Assembly (NCBI GenBank): GCA_963730225.1
Contig: CAVSQX010000001.1
Location: 372,001 to 436,000, forward strand
Length of the DNA: 64,000 bases
Origin: CAVSQX01 sp963730225
GTDB taxonomy: Bacteria; Planctomycetota; Phycisphaerae; Tepidisphaerales; Tepidisphaeraceae
Direction of reading: 5' to 3'
Within the stretch, counting starts at the first letter, position 1. Each line of letters starts with the position of its first letter. Below are positions 1 through 9,944 of the stretch, one piece after another. A program made the position numbers and the translations under genes. Below the pieces are notes generated by a model that was given only the letters and a program-made list of their open reading frames with translations, was not told where the DNA came from and did no database searches.

Positions 1-904
1 GTTGGCGCTGCGGGCCGTCCCCGGCAACGGTCAGATGCCATTGGGGCGTGGTGGCGATGGCGCGGAGCAGCGAATCAACGCCTTTTTTGGGCACCAGGCG
101 GCAGACGGTGAGGATTCGGATCACGCCGGATTCATCCAGGGTTTTGGGAGGTCGGGTCCAGGATTGCGTGTCCACTCCGCAGCGCACCAGGGCGTAAACC
201 GAGTCGTCGGCGGGCTCTAATTCCCGGTACCATTGGCGATGCCATTGGCTGATGCAGGCAACGAACGCGGCCCGTTCGAGTTTTCGCGTCAGCAGCGAGC
301 GGCGCTGGAACAGATCGTTGGCGTGGCCGGTGAAGCTGAAGGAGACCCCCAGTTGCATCGCCGCGTACATTCCGACGGTGGTGGGAGCGTGGGCAAAATG
401 GCAATGCAGATGGCGCGTTCGAATTTCGCGCAGCCGGCCGGCCAATCCGATTCCCGCCAACGCCCCGATCAACAGCCGCAATCGAGCGTCGGCCTTCATC
501 GGCTCACGCGGAGCGATCGCATCGGTCAGGGCGGTGGCGATGGTTCGTGCGGCAATGATCGGATGATCGATCCATTCGCGCAAGAAACCGAGCATGGTTT
601 TCCATTGTCCGCTGCCGTAGACGATCAGACGGTTGGATTTGAGATCGCGCAGATCATCGCCTTCGTCGTCGGGTCCGTCGCGCAGGGAGACGGCCCGCAC
701 ATCCCAGCCGCGCTGCCGCAGCTCGCGCACCTCGCGGTAGACGAAGGTTTCGCTGCGGGCCGGGAAGATTCCCGCCACGTAGGCAATCGGGACCGCCTGC
801 TGCATCAGATGCTCGAGCGCAGCCTGGGCATCCTGAGCGGGCACGCCGGATGGGCGCACCGAATTGCGGACCGCGTCGGGTGTAATGGTGTTACTTTGAA
901 TCAT
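1..904 (-). CDS. Glycosyltransferase family 4 protein, C-terminus beyond window
   Basis: Reading leftwards from the ATG at 904 the frame stays open for 301 codons to the window edge, so the protein is partial. The visible part is a GT-B N-terminal domain with FPARSETF (residues 47-54) and FTGHANDLF (191-199), then the start of the GT4 C-terminal domain with VCRLVPKKG (267-275) and the nucleotide-binding GDGPQR loop (295-300). Such retaining enzymes transfer a sugar from a nucleotide sugar to a growing surface polysaccharide on the cytoplasmic face. The start overlaps the end of the upstream GT2 gene by 14 bases, so it is translated as the last visible member of the polysaccharide operon. Donor and acceptor cannot be told from sequence. 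Confidence 0.85.
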   Translation of the reverse strand, partial: MIQSNTITPDAVRNSVRPSGVPAQDAQAALEHLMQQAVPIAYVAGIFPARSETFVYREVRELRQRGWDVRAVSLRDGPDDEGDDLRDLKSNRLIVYGSGQWKTMLGFLREWIDHPIIAARTIATALTDAIAPREPMKADARLRLLIGALAGIGLAGRLREIRTRHLHCHFAHAPTTVGMYAAMQLGVSFSFTGHANDLFQRRSLLTRKLERAAFVACISQWHRQWYRELEPADDSVYALVRCGVDTQSWTRPPKTLDESGVIRILTVCRLVPKKGVDSLLRAIATTPQWHLTVAGDGPQRQ

Positions 905-1931
905 GACCGCCCTGTGCCGCCAACTGCGCGGCGGGAACCTTATATTCCATGATCGAGTTTTGTCGGCCCCGACGTTGAGCCGATTGGAAGCTTCGAATTC
1001 CCAGATATTGTGGGAACTTGCCGATAACGACGGCAATTCCATACCAAAGAGCATCCGCCAGCCGCTGGCCCCGGGCCGCGCGACGGAGGGCAATTCGCAC
1101 CGCCAGAAACGGATACAGCCCCAGCGGAAGCAACGCCCACCAGCTTCGGAATCCAAAAAGCGAGGCAAAAAAGACGGCGCACATCATCACCAGCGGCGCA
1201 AATACCCAAAATCGGATGCTGGCCAACTCTCGCCGCCGAAAGCATTCCGGCGGACCGCCGTGCATCGCATTGGCCTGAGCGTACGCATGGCCGGCGCGGA
1301 TATTTCGCTTCCACCACTGCGAAAATTTCGTCATCGCCGCATCGTGCAGCGTCATCTCCGCGTCGATACGCTGAATGCTCCATCCTTTTTCCCGCAATCG
1401 AAAACACATCTCCGGCTCCTCGCCGGCGATGACCGAAGCGTCGTATCCGCCCACCTGCTTGAACGCTTCCGTGCGGATCAGCGCATCGCCTCCGCACGAT
1501 TGGGCCGGACCGATCGGCGTATTCCATTCCATGTCGCAGAGGCGGTTGTAGATCGACGCATTGGGATATCGTTCTCTCCTCCGTCCGCAGACGACGGCCA
1601 ATTTCGGCCGAGCGGATAACTCGGCGGCCGCTCGGGAAATCCAACCGGCCGCGATCGCGCAGTCGCCGTCGACAAACTGAACCGCGTCAATCTGCGGATC
1701 CATCTGCATCAGCCTGGCAAATCCCTCGTTGCGTGCCCGGGCGGCCGTGAATGGTTTGGATTGATCCAATTCCACCACCGCCGCGCCCAGCGATCGGGCC
1801 AGCGCGACCGAATCATCGGCCGATCCGGAATCGACATACACCACCGCCGGCGATTCCTTCACCGCCGAGAGCAGGCACTCGCGCAATCGCGGAGATTCAT
1901 TGCGACCGATAGCCACGACACCCACTTTCAT
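891..1931 (-). CDS. Glycosyltransferase family 2 protein with C-terminal membrane segments
   Basis: A 346-residue GT-A glycosyltransferase. The N-terminus shows the GT2 pattern: a beta strand followed by GRNE, then D34-S-G-S-A-D-D-S and a metal-binding DGD at about 88-90. A later EEPEMCFRLREKGW block resembles the usual GT2 acceptor-side motif. Two hydrophobic stretches after about residue 240 suggest membrane anchoring. The ATG overlaps the stop of the upstream acetyltransferase-like gene as ATGA (1928-1931), and its own end overlaps the GT4 gene. This tight coupling places it in surface-polysaccharide assembly. The sugar transferred is unknown. Confidence 0.88.
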   Translation of the reverse strand: MKVGVVAIGRNESPRLRECLLSAVKESPAVVYVDSGSADDSVALARSLGAAVVELDQSKPFTAARARNEGFARLMQMDPQIDAVQFVDGDCAIAAGWISRAAAELSARPKLAVVCGRRRERYPNASIYNRLCDMEWNTPIGPAQSCGGDALIRTEAFKQVGGYDASVIAGEEPEMCFRLREKGWSIQRIDAEMTLHDAAMTKFSQWWKRNIRAGHAYAQANAMHGGPPECFRRRELASIRFWVFAPLVMMCAVFFASLFGFRSWWALLPLGLYPFLAVRIALRRAARGQRLADALWYGIAVVIGKFPQYLGIRSFQSAQRRGRQNSIMEYKVPAAQLAAQGGHDSK

Positions 1932-2456
1932 ACGCTGGCAACCTCGACGATCCGCGCCGGCACACCCACGGCCAGAGAGTCGGATGGAACATCGTCAATC
2001 ACCACGGCGTTGGCGCCGATCGTTGCGCCGTCGCCAATCACTACCGCGCCCAGAATCTTCAGCGCCCGCGCCGATATTCACGCGCTTTCCGATCTTCGGA
2101 GCCTCGTGCGGCCGATCCAGCGTTTTGTTTCCCAGCGTGACGCCCTGGCGAATGATCGAATCATCGCCGATTTCGCAGCTTCCGTGAACGACAATTCCGC
2201 CCTGATGTTCAATCACCACGCGCCGGCCCAGCACGGCGGAATACGGCAGTTCGATTCCATAACCGTTGCGGCAGCGACGATACATCCATCGGTAAATGGC
2301 GCTCAGCGGAGCGCGGAGGATTTTGGATTTGACGCCCATCCGCCAAACGCCAAATCGATGCACGGCCACCGAGCGAAAGCCCGGACGGGTCCAATCGCGG
2401 CCATGGGCGATCCAATCCTCCCGAATCTGCGAGAATAATCCGATCGAACGGTCCAT
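1928..2456 (-). CDS. Serine acetyltransferase-like left-handed beta-helix protein, frameshifted
   Basis: The frame from the ATG at 2454-2456 encodes a CysE/hexapeptide-repeat acyltransferase: a helical N-terminus, then VIEHQGGIVVHGSCEIGD and QGVTLGNK. An extra base near 2060 throws the frame off after VNIGAGA. The next frame continues the repeats (KILGAVVIGDGATIGANAVV) to GVPARIVEVASV and a stop at 1928-1930. That stop overlaps the next start as ATGA, which supports the restored reading of about 175 residues. In a glycan operon this is more likely to O-acetylate a polysaccharide or sugar precursor than to make cysteine. The frameshift is probably a sequence error. Confidence 0.75.
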
Positions 2457-2457
2457 T

Positions 2458-3420
2458 TCAGACGACCCATCCCCGAAAAAAGACGCTGTGCGTCAGTGAA
2501 TCGGTCAAAAGCCGCGGCGGATCGGTGTCGTCCTTCCGCTGGAGAAATCGTCGCAGCCGCCAAAGCGAGAGCCCGATGAGAAACGCCAGATCGGCCAGCG
2601 TAGCGTAGAGCCAGCCGTAGTTTTTCACGAAATATCTTCGCCGCGATTCAAACCAATACGCCGGGCGGCGCTGGCGATGCCGACGGCTGTCGGAAATCTT
2701 TGAAACCGCACCTACCAGATGCACCACTCGGCTCTGCGGCACGTACCAGCAAGTCCAACCGGCGCGCCGGGCCGCCAGGCAAAAATCGACCTCCTCGAAA
2801 TACATGAAGTATTTTTCATCCATCAACCCGATGCGGTCGAACACCGCGCTGCGAACGATCATGCTCGCGCCGGCGACCCAATCACAGCGCGAAGCCGCCG
2901 CGGGCGGCGGAGGGGCGATCATGCGATGGGCCAGCAATCGGCTCACCCAACCCAGGCGGATGCCGCGCTCCAGTTCGCCGGCGATGGAATGAAAGCGAAA
3001 CGCCGATCGCTGCGGCGTTCCATCCGGATCCTCCAGTCGCGAACCGGCAATGCCCACGTTCAAATTGGCATCCATGAATTCAATCAGGACGTCGACCGCG
3101 CGGGGTTGAACGATGGTGTCGGGGTTCAGCAGCAAAACATATTGCGGCCGATCGGAAGTGGCCAAGCCGGTCTGGATGGCGGCGTTGTTTCCGAAAGCGA
3201 AGCCGCCGTTGCGGGCCAGCGGCAAAAGCGCGGCCCAGGATTCCCAGCCGTTGGCTTTGATGGCCGCGGTCAGGGTTTGCACGGAATCATCGGCGGACTG
3301 GTTGTCGACGATTCGCACTTGCCGATCCGGCTGCGGCGCGATCTGTCCCTGGAGGGAGCGCAGGCAGTCGATCACCAGATCGGCACAGCGGAAGTTGACG
3401 ATGACTACAAGCAGTTTCAT
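2458..3420 (-). CDS. Glycosyltransferase family 2, rhamnosyltransferase-like
   Basis: A 320-residue GT2 enzyme. I place the start at the ATG at 3418-3420 (MKLLVVIVNF), because the frame upstream of it is antisense-like sequence running into the neighbouring gene. Motifs are IVDNQSADDS near residue 41, LLLNPDT near 100 and the EEVDFCLAARRAGW block near 230, the pattern of the WbbL/WcaA-type rhamnosyltransferases. A hydrophobic stretch near the C-terminus (ATLADLAFLIGLSLW) may contact the membrane. It ends one base before the start of the acetyltransferase-like gene and begins 11 bases after the GT8-like gene, within the same operon. Specificity for rhamnose is only a family-level suggestion. 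Confidence 0.85.
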   Translation of the reverse strand: MKLLVVIVNFRCADLVIDCLRSLQGQIAPQPDRQVRIVDNQSADDSVQTLTAAIKANGWESWAALLPLARNGGFAFGNNAAIQTGLATSDRPQYVLLLNPDTIVQPRAVDVLIEFMDANLNVGIAGSRLEDPDGTPQRSAFRFHSIAGELERGIRLGWVSRLLAHRMIAPPPPAAASRCDWVAGASMIVRSAVFDRIGLMDEKYFMYFEEVDFCLAARRAGWTCWYVPQSRVVHLVGAVSKISDSRRHRQRRPAYWFESRRRYFVKNYGWLYATLADLAFLIGLSLWRLRRFLQRKDDTDPPRLLTDSLTHSVFFRGWVV

Positions 3421-3431
3421 GGAAGCAAAAA

Positions 3432-4487
3432 TTAAATGACCCGGCAAGCCCTCTGGTGCCGGGCGGCCTGGCGACGTCGCGCCGCGGCGAGCAGTTTGCC
3501 GACCGAATGCCGCAGCACTCCGGCGGGATTTTGCAGCGGGCCCAGTTCGACGAGCCAATCGTGCAATTCAGGCCGGTCGGTCTTCAACTGCGACATCAGC
3601 GTGGGCCAATACGCCGGCCACATGGCCCCGTGATAATGCAGGATTTTGGTCTCCCGGATTTTTTGCGAATCATACCACTGCGCGATTTTCGGTCCGACGG
3701 CGTAATTGTAGCTCTCCGGCAACGCCCGCCATTGCAGGCCGAGTTTGACGGCCGCCAGGCCAAGCATCGCCTGCTCGTTGAAATAAATCCCCGACACGTG
3801 CGACGCCAGCCGGGCGTCCATCGCTCGCGCGGTGAAATCGAGGTAGTTCTGAAGAAAATCGGTCGATTTGCGGAAGATGAAGACTCCGCTGTTGAAATAG
3901 AAGCGGATGTCGACGTTCTCCCGATGAGCGCGAACCCAAGGAAGCTCGTCGAGCTTCAGGCCAACCAATTGGCAGATTTCGCGCCAGTAGGCAACGTTGG
4001 GGTCGCTCTCGCCGGCAACGCCGATGCTTTTGTCTGAAGCGCACGCGGCCCATTGGATGTCGTCGCTCAGCTCCAGTTCGTTGGGCTCGGAGAGAACCAG
4101 CAGATCGCTGTCGAGCCAGCAGATTTGGTCCGTGCCAGCCAGCTTCTGCGCCTCGAGCAGAGCCCATTGCTTGTTGGTGAAGGAGAACCAGGCGTAGCGA
4201 TTGGGCGGATGAATCCTGATCCGTTCGACGTTGAGCCGCTCGAATTCGCCCAGCGTGGCGCGGTTGAGCCCGGGCCCCAGCCGCGGCGTGATCGCCAGAA
4301 CCCGGCAGCCGGCGAATCGGCCGCCCCATTTACGCAGGCTGGCGACGGCCCGTACCGTCATCGCTTCCAATCCGCCGGATTCGACACAGAAGACGATGGT
4401 GACTTGCGCGGGCCCGGCCGCCGCCGGTGATTGGGCGCGCGAGACGGAGCCACGTGTGGGTTCGAGCAAGGCGGCCATGTTGGTCAT
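3432..4487 (-). CDS. GT8-like nucleotide-diphospho-sugar transferase
   Basis: A 351-residue protein with the GT-A features seen in GT8-like transferases. It has the D-x-D motif in CWLDSDLLVL (about residue 123), a DIRFYFNSGVFIFRK block in the middle, a NEQAMLGLAAVKLGL segment, and HYHGAMWP near residue 290, where GT8 enzymes place a metal-binding histidine. It has no signal peptide or membrane span, so it should be cytoplasmic. The ATG overlaps the stop of the ArnT-like gene as ATGA (4484-4487). The product and donor are unknown, and the assignment to GT8 rather than a neighbouring GT-A family is an inference from motif order. Confidence 0.7.
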   Translation of the reverse strand: MTNMAALLEPTRGSVSRAQSPAAAGPAQVTIVFCVESGGLEAMTVRAVASLRKWGGRFAGCRVLAITPRLGPGLNRATLGEFERLNVERIRIHPPNRYAWFSFTNKQWALLEAQKLAGTDQICWLDSDLLVLSEPNELELSDDIQWAACASDKSIGVAGESDPNVAYWREICQLVGLKLDELPWVRAHRENVDIRFYFNSGVFIFRKSTDFLQNYLDFTARAMDARLASHVSGIYFNEQAMLGLAAVKLGLQWRALPESYNYAVGPKIAQWYDSQKIRETKILHYHGAMWPAYWPTLMSQLKTDRPELHDWLVELGPLQNPAGVLRHSVGKLLAAARRRQAARHQRACRVI

Positions 4488-5857
4488 GCCCGTGCGCGCT
4501 GTGAAACGATCACTTCAAAATCTGAACTCGGGGCCGTCGGACCAGACCGATGCAGCAGGGCGGCCAGGAAACCGGCGCCCAGGCTTAACTGAATCGGCTC
4601 AAACGGAATGCTGAACCGCGCAGCGGTGACGGTGAGCGTGTAGCTGAGCAAAGCCACGCCGGCCAGCAGCCCCGCAAACAGCAGCGACCATTTCTGCCGC
4701 CAGGCGACGATCAGCCCAAGCACGGTCAGGCCAAGCAGCAGGTATCGGCTGATGACATAAAAAATGTTGTAGGCTTTGGGGTTGTCCCAATCGATGGTCA
4801 GGGATTTGAGAAGCCTGACGCCGCACAGCCGAATATATCCACCGGGATGGTCCCTGATCCAATTCACTGCGAATTCCCGGAAGACGCCTTCGCGCACCGT
4901 CTCGGGCTGCATGTGCAGTCGGCTGCGCTGGCTGAGATCGAGCATGTCGTATTGCCGATCGCGATCGAGCGTGGAATCGACCAGATCCTCATCGCTGAGC
5001 AGATCGCCCTTGCCCGCCTTGAGGGCGGCCGCACTGGGCGCGAGCCGATCGGTGCCGGTGGCAAATTCGTTGTTGCCTTTCCACATGTTCACCCAGAACG
5101 ACGCTTTAATCGGAACCCATTGGCCATGCACGATGCGATTCCGGATCGACCAGGGGCCGATCACGACGAATGCAAGCACCACGACGGCGATGCCATTGCG
5201 TAAACGACCAACCCCCGTCGGGCCAGGCCAAAAAAGCGCAAGCAAAACGCAGATGGGCAGCATCGGAAGAAAGACAGGTTCGGTCAGAGCCGCCAGGGCC
5301 ATGATAAATGCAAAAGCCGCCCAGGCGCCCAGCGATCCGCTGCGGGCCGCCCGGTAGAACAGGATGATGCTGGCGACCAGCAGGACGGAAATCAGCACGA
5401 TCGCCTGAACGTGCCGAGCGGCGTAAACCTGGCTGGGCCAGATGGCGACCGCCGCGGCGGCAAGAAGTCCGGCCAACGGGCCTCCGCCCATGGTTCGGGT
5501 CATCCAATACGTCAGCCCAACCAGCGCCGCTCCGCCAAGGCAGTTGAGCAGCATGATGGCGAAGTAAGCGCGATTGGCGCCGGTGAGCGAGCCGTTGGCG
5601 GGAGCCTGATCGCCGAAAATTTTGTACATGCCCGCGAGCAAAAACGGAAACGGCGGCGACTGCACGCTGGAAGGTCCGAAATATCCCCAATCACCGAAGG
5701 CAAAGCCATAGCCGTGCACGAGGCTCAGAGCCACGGATTTGTGTTCGATGGCATTGGGCTTCTGCCACGCCTTGAGATGGATGATCAGCCCCAGCCGCGC
5801 CGCAAAGGCGAGCGTGCACAGCAAAGTCAGCCAGAGAACGATGGAACGACATCTCAT
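4484..5857 (-). CDS. GT39/ArnT-like integral membrane glycosyltransferase
   Basis: A 457-residue polytopic membrane protein from the ATG at 5855-5857. Upstream codons in this frame overlap the O-antigen ligase and are not needed. After a first membrane span the periplasmic loop contains GYFGPSSVQSPPFPFLL, matching the region around the catalytic acidic residue of dolichyl-phosphate-mannose/ArnT-type enzymes (here E-H-K-S-V-A precedes it). About ten further hydrophobic segments follow, then a soluble C-terminal part with ESL-like polar loops and a final span. These enzymes use lipid-phosphate-linked sugars on the periplasmic side. The GtrB-like gene at 7279-8336 could supply such a donor, so the two may form a pathway. 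Acceptor unknown. Confidence 0.78.
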   Translation of the reverse strand: MRCRSIVLWLTLLCTLAFAARLGLIIHLKAWQKPNAIEHKSVALSLVHGYGFAFGDWGYFGPSSVQSPPFPFLLAGMYKIFGDQAPANGSLTGANRAYFAIMLLNCLGGAALVGLTYWMTRTMGGGPLAGLLAAAAVAIWPSQVYAARHVQAIVLISVLLVASIILFYRAARSGSLGAWAAFAFIMALAALTEPVFLPMLPICVLLALFWPGPTGVGRLRNGIAVVVLAFVVIGPWSIRNRIVHGQWVPIKASFWVNMWKGNNEFATGTDRLAPSAAALKAGKGDLLSDEDLVDSTLDRDRQYDMLDLSQRSRLHMQPETVREGVFREFAVNWIRDHPGGYIRLCGVRLLKSLTIDWDNPKAYNIFYVISRYLLLGLTVLGLIVAWRQKWSLLFAGLLAGVALLSYTLTVTAARFSIPFEPIQLSLGAGFLAALLHRSGPTAPSSDFEVIVSQRARA

Positions 5858-5868
5858 GCAGGAATCCT

Positions 5869-7282
5869 TCAAGTCGCTGGCCGGGCGCCGGGCGCGGGTT
5901 GAAGCGGCGGCGAAGCGCCAAGCAACACCCGTGGCGGCCGGGCGACAAAACGGCGCGGTTTGCGAACCGCCGGTCGGGTGCCCCAATCGGGAAATACCAC
6001 CATGTCGATCAGCGTGTTGGACAATCCGAGCATGATCATCCACACGACGGTGTACAAAGCGCCGGCCCAGACCGTGTACATCGAGATCATCAGCGCCAGC
6101 ACCGTCGCCGTCGCCGCCGACAAGGGGAATATCTGCGACGGATGCGTCGCCCGGGCAAACGCCAGCGTCATCCGAATCGAGAACCACACGCCCAGCGAAA
6201 TCCACAGCGCGGTGTAAACCCAGCCGCGCGTCATGGTGAAGAGCATGTAGCTGTTATCGACGCTGGAAAGATCGAAATCGTCCTCTTCGCTGAAATCGAG
6301 CGTTTTTCCGTAGCCGAACGCACCGGCGGTGGTGGCCTTTTTCCAGGATTCGCTGATGATCACCTTGCGCGTCCACAGGCTCCCGGCCAGATCGCTTTCG
6401 GGCTTGGGCCCCAGCTTGCTGTGGGCGACGTGATACGTGAACGCGAAAATAACTGCGATCACCGCCAGCGTTCCGGGCATGAGCAACATGCGGGACTTGG
6501 GGAACAGTTGGAGCGTCAGGAAGAATAACGCGCAGGCCACGAGTCCCATGTAGGGCGTGAAGCTGATCGAGGTGACAATGCAGCCGAACGCTCCCAGCAT
6601 TCCCAGAATGACCCAAATGTTATTGAGGCCGCGGCCCGTCGTGCTGGCCAGCACGGCGATCATTCCCAGAATCACCAGGCACATGTTGCCGAAATAAATG
6701 GGATGCTCGACGGTGCCCGAAACACGGAAAAACCCAAAGCGGCTGTACGCCATGGCCGGCACGCGGTTGCCCATGCCGAAATTCTGGAGCAGATGGAGAT
6801 ACCAGTAGGGCTGAAGGCGGAATTCAACCAGGGCGGCTACCGACAAAATGGCGACCAGTCCAATCAGCATGTACAGCGTCGCTCGGCGGATGCGGATGTC
6901 GCGGAAAATCATCCGCCCCAGGAAATACGGCATCACCCACGTCATCAGATCGGAACGGAAACTGTTGACGCCGGTTTCAAAAATGGCCGTGTTCCACGAC
7001 GTGATCGTTCCGGAAACCAGCAGCAGGGCTACGACCGTATCGACGATGCACCAGCGGAAGCGCAACGATTCGGCTCGGAACGGCATCCCAATAAGAATCC
7101 CGTACAACGGCGGCAAAATGGGCGGCCAGGGGGGCGTGCGGTATTTTCCATTCCGGCAACTGATTGAGCAGAATCATGGTCGGAAAGTAGATGATGACAA
7201 ACGCCCATCCGACGCCGGCGACCAAGGTCACCAGCAGGGCCAGCGCGAAAATCGCGGTAATCACCAGAACGCTGAGACTCAT
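5869..7282 (-). CDS. O-antigen ligase family protein (Wzy_C), frameshifted at a C6 run
   Basis: The N-terminal 50 residues (MSLSVLVITAIFALALL) run from the ATG at 7280-7282 to PHAP. There a run of six C on the coding strand (7129-7134) breaks the frame. Removing one base joins it to WPPILPPLYGILIGMPF and the remaining long frame, which has ten or more membrane segments and the Wzy_C-like region around YMGLVACALFF. The restored length, about 470 residues, is normal for the family. Such proteins ligate or polymerise lipid-linked polysaccharide in the inner membrane. The start overlaps the GtrB-like stop as ATGA (7279-7282), which supports the joined gene. The homopolymer break is probably a sequencing error; a phase-variable tract is possible but less likely. 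Confidence 0.8.
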
Positions 7283-8336
7283 GCGGGCACGCTCCGGACC
7301 GCGTTCTCCGCATCGGCGGTGCTTTGGGCGGAGCGCCCGCGCTGCCGATTGACGCGCGCGATCAGAAAGGTCGGCCGGCCTTTGACTTCCTGAAAAATCC
7401 GCGACAGATATTCACCGATCACCCCCAGCGAAAGCAGTTGCACGGCCGACATCAGCAGAATCAGGCAGGCCACGCTCGCCCAGCCGCGCGGGGTTTTTCG
7501 CGCGTGCTCGGGCAGGGCCCATTCGTGAATCGTCACACCGACGACCCACATCCCGATCACCACCGCTCCAGCCGCGCTGGCCACGCCCAGCCGCGTCACG
7601 AATCGCAACGGCGTGCTGCTGAAGCTGACCAGTCCATCCATGGCCAGCCTCACCAGCGATCGCAGCGTGAACTGCGGTTGACCGGCCTGGCGGGCGGCCC
7701 GCTCATATTCCACTCCGACTTGCTTGAGTCCCACCCACGTTCGCAACCCTCGCACGAATCGCTGTTTTTCCGGAAGCGAGTTGAGCAAATCCAGCGCCGA
7801 GCGATCCATCAGGCAGAAATCACCGCTGTCCAGCGGAATTTTCAAATCGCTGATCGCCGCCAGCAATCGGTAAAACGCCCAGTACGCCAGCCGTTTGCCG
7901 AACCATTCCTTGCGTTTTCTACGGATGGCATAAACGACTTGATTTCCTTCCCGCCAGCGGGCAATGAAGTCGGCCAGCACTTCAGGCGGGTCCTGCAAAT
8001 CGCAATCCATGATGGCAATCGCATCCCCGCGCACGACGCTCAATCCGGCGGAGATGGCGGCCTGATGTCCGAAGTTGCGCGTGAGATGGATGGCGAAACG
8101 TGCGCATCGCCGGCGGCCAATTCATCCAGGATTTCGCCGGTGCGGTCGGCGCTGCCGTCGTCGACGAAGATCAATTCCCAATCCAGGCCCCAACGATCGA
8201 AAACCGGCCCCTGGGCCGTGAGCCGCTCGTAGGTGGAACGTAGAACCTGCTCTTCGTTGAACGCCGGGAGGACGATGCTCAGAAGTGCCGATGTCGGCTG
8301 GGCATTGACCAGAGAATTTCGCTGCGGGCTTGGCAT
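7279..8336 (-). CDS. GtrB/ArnC-type GT2 (polyprenyl-phosphate glycosyltransferase), frameshifted
   Basis: From the ATG at 8334-8336 the protein begins with SIVLPAFNEE and LIFVDDGSADRT, the classic ArnC/DPM1 pattern. A missing base at 8096-8098 (an AAA run) interrupts it after GDAHV. The other frame restores FAIHLTRNFGHQAAISAGL followed by MDCDLQDPPE and QRFVRGLRTWVG. Two C-terminal membrane spans (about residues 245-265 and 285-305 of the whole) are typical of GtrB-like enzymes that load a sugar onto undecaprenyl phosphate. This would make the donor for the ArnT-like gene downstream. It is the first gene of the minus-strand operon. The frameshift is probably a sequence error. Confidence 0.83.
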
Positions 8337-8564
8337 ATACGACGGCCGAAAGTCCGGTGGAACGCTAACTGTGCGACGGCAACACGATGGCCGCAAGCCC
8401 CAAACGGCCGCGGGACTCAAAATTCCGATGAGACTTTTATCGGCTAATCAACATTATCGGCAAAGCCTCGCCCGCGGCCGATTCGCTTGCGGCAGATTCT
8501 AGGACATGGGCGATAATCATCCCGATATGTTACACGCAAATCCCTTGCCGGATTGGTTTTGCAG

Positions 8565-9938
8565 TCAACCCGCCCCGTGGATGTGCAGGATTTCCTTGGC
8601 CAGCCAAAGGGTGGCGAAAAATCCACCGCAGTCGGTGAAGGTGGTGGCGAAGATCGTCGCAGACTGGGCCGGGTCAAACCCCATCTTCTTCATCGCAAAC
8701 GGAATCGACGCCCCGGTGACGCAGGCGTTGACATGGTTCAAAATCAGAGCCAGGCAAATAACAAACCCCAGCAGGATGGGCCGGCCCTGGTATTTGTCGT
8801 ACCCGAAAACACCGAAGGCCGCGCAAAGCCAGGTGGTTGCACCGATGGCGATTCCCGTCAGCAGGCCAACTAGGAATTCGCGGTAAATCACCCTGGCCAG
8901 CAGACGCGGCCCGCTTTCACCCAGCGCGATTCCACGAATCGCCACCGCCAGCGCCTGCGCTCCGCCGTTCCCGCCCATTCCCGAGACGATCGATTCGTAC
9001 GCCGCCAGAATTGGCACGGCCCCGATGACATCGTCGAACCGCGAGATCACCCACGCCGCCAAAAAAGCGGTCGCCAGATTCACCTCCAGCCACCAGACGC
9101 GCTTGCGGAAGCTGAACTCCCATGGGCTCAGCAGCTTTTCTTCGGCGCCCGCGCCAAACATCTTCTGCACGTCTTCGGTCGCTTCCTGATTGATAACATC
9201 GACGACGTCATCCAGCGTGATCAGCCCGAGCAGCCGCCCGCGCCCGTCGACCACGGGCATCGCCAGATATCGGTTCCGCCGCATGACCCGCGCCACTTCC
9301 TCCTGATCCATCAGTGCCGGCACCGTCGTGACGTTGGGCCGCATGATCTGGTTCAGCCGGCGCTCGGGCCGCGATAAAATCAGATCGCGCATCGACAGCA
9401 CGCCCACCAGATGTCCACGCCGATCGACGACGTACACATAAAACATCTGCTCCTGTTCTTCGTTGATGCGGCGCAGCTCGGCGATGGCCTTTTCGGTGGT
9501 CAAATCTTCCGGCAGCGACGTCACCTGCGTGGTCATGATTCCGCCGGCGGAATCCGGCGGATACTGCTCGAGCTGTCGCACCTCGTCGGCGTCGTGCGGC
9601 GTGAACTCGCGCATCAGCTCCGAGTGAAGCGGCTCAGCGATGTGCTCCAGAATGTCGACGCGATCGTCCGGATCCATCGCGGCCAGAATCATCGATGCCT
9701 CGGGAGCGCGCATGTCACCGATCACGACCGCCGCCAGCGGGGGGTCCATCCGCGCCAGAATTCGCCCGGCCGTTTCCGGATCGAGAATCTCCGCGACGTC
9801 GGCCGCCCGCTGCGCCGACAGATTCTCCATCACGTCCGCCCCGTCCGCCGGCGCAATTTCTTCGATCTGGTTGGCCACGTCCTGCGGCTCTTGCCCGCCG
9901 CCGACCGGTGGTTCGATTGGTTCCTCTGGCTCGTTCAT
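8565..9938 (-). CDS. mgtE: Magnesium transporter MgtE
   Basis: A 457-residue protein with the complete MgtE layout. It has an N-terminal helical domain (about 30-130), ending in YPPDSAGGIMTT, which leads into a pair of CBS domains (about 140-260; PVVDGRGRLLGLITLDDVVDV). The plug helix and five membrane spans follow from about 285. Pore-region signatures are GGNGGAQALAVAIRG and the final DPAQSATIFATTFTDCGGF. It imports Mg2+ across the inner membrane and is gated by Mg2+ binding to the cytosolic domains. The start lies six bases after the GNAT gene, so the two are likely cotranscribed. No Mg2+ riboswitch could be placed because there is no leader between them. Confidence 0.95.
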   Translation of the reverse strand: MNEPEEPIEPPVGGGQEPQDVANQIEEIAPADGADVMENLSAQRAADVAEILDPETAGRILARMDPPLAAVVIGDMRAPEASMILAAMDPDDRVDILEHIAEPLHSELMREFTPHDADEVRQLEQYPPDSAGGIMTTQVTSLPEDLTTEKAIAELRRINEEQEQMFYVYVVDRRGHLVGVLSMRDLILSRPERRLNQIMRPNVTTVPALMDQEEVARVMRRNRYLAMPVVDGRGRLLGLITLDDVVDVINQEATEDVQKMFGAGAEEKLLSPWEFSFRKRVWWLEVNLATAFLAAWVISRFDDVIGAVPILAAYESIVSGMGGNGGAQALAVAIRGIALGESGPRLLARVIYREFLVGLLTGIAIGATTWLCAAFGVFGYDKYQGRPILLGFVICLALILNHVNACVTGASIPFAMKKMGFDPAQSATIFATTFTDCGGFFATLWLAKEILHIHGAG

Positions 9939-9944
9939 GGGTTC

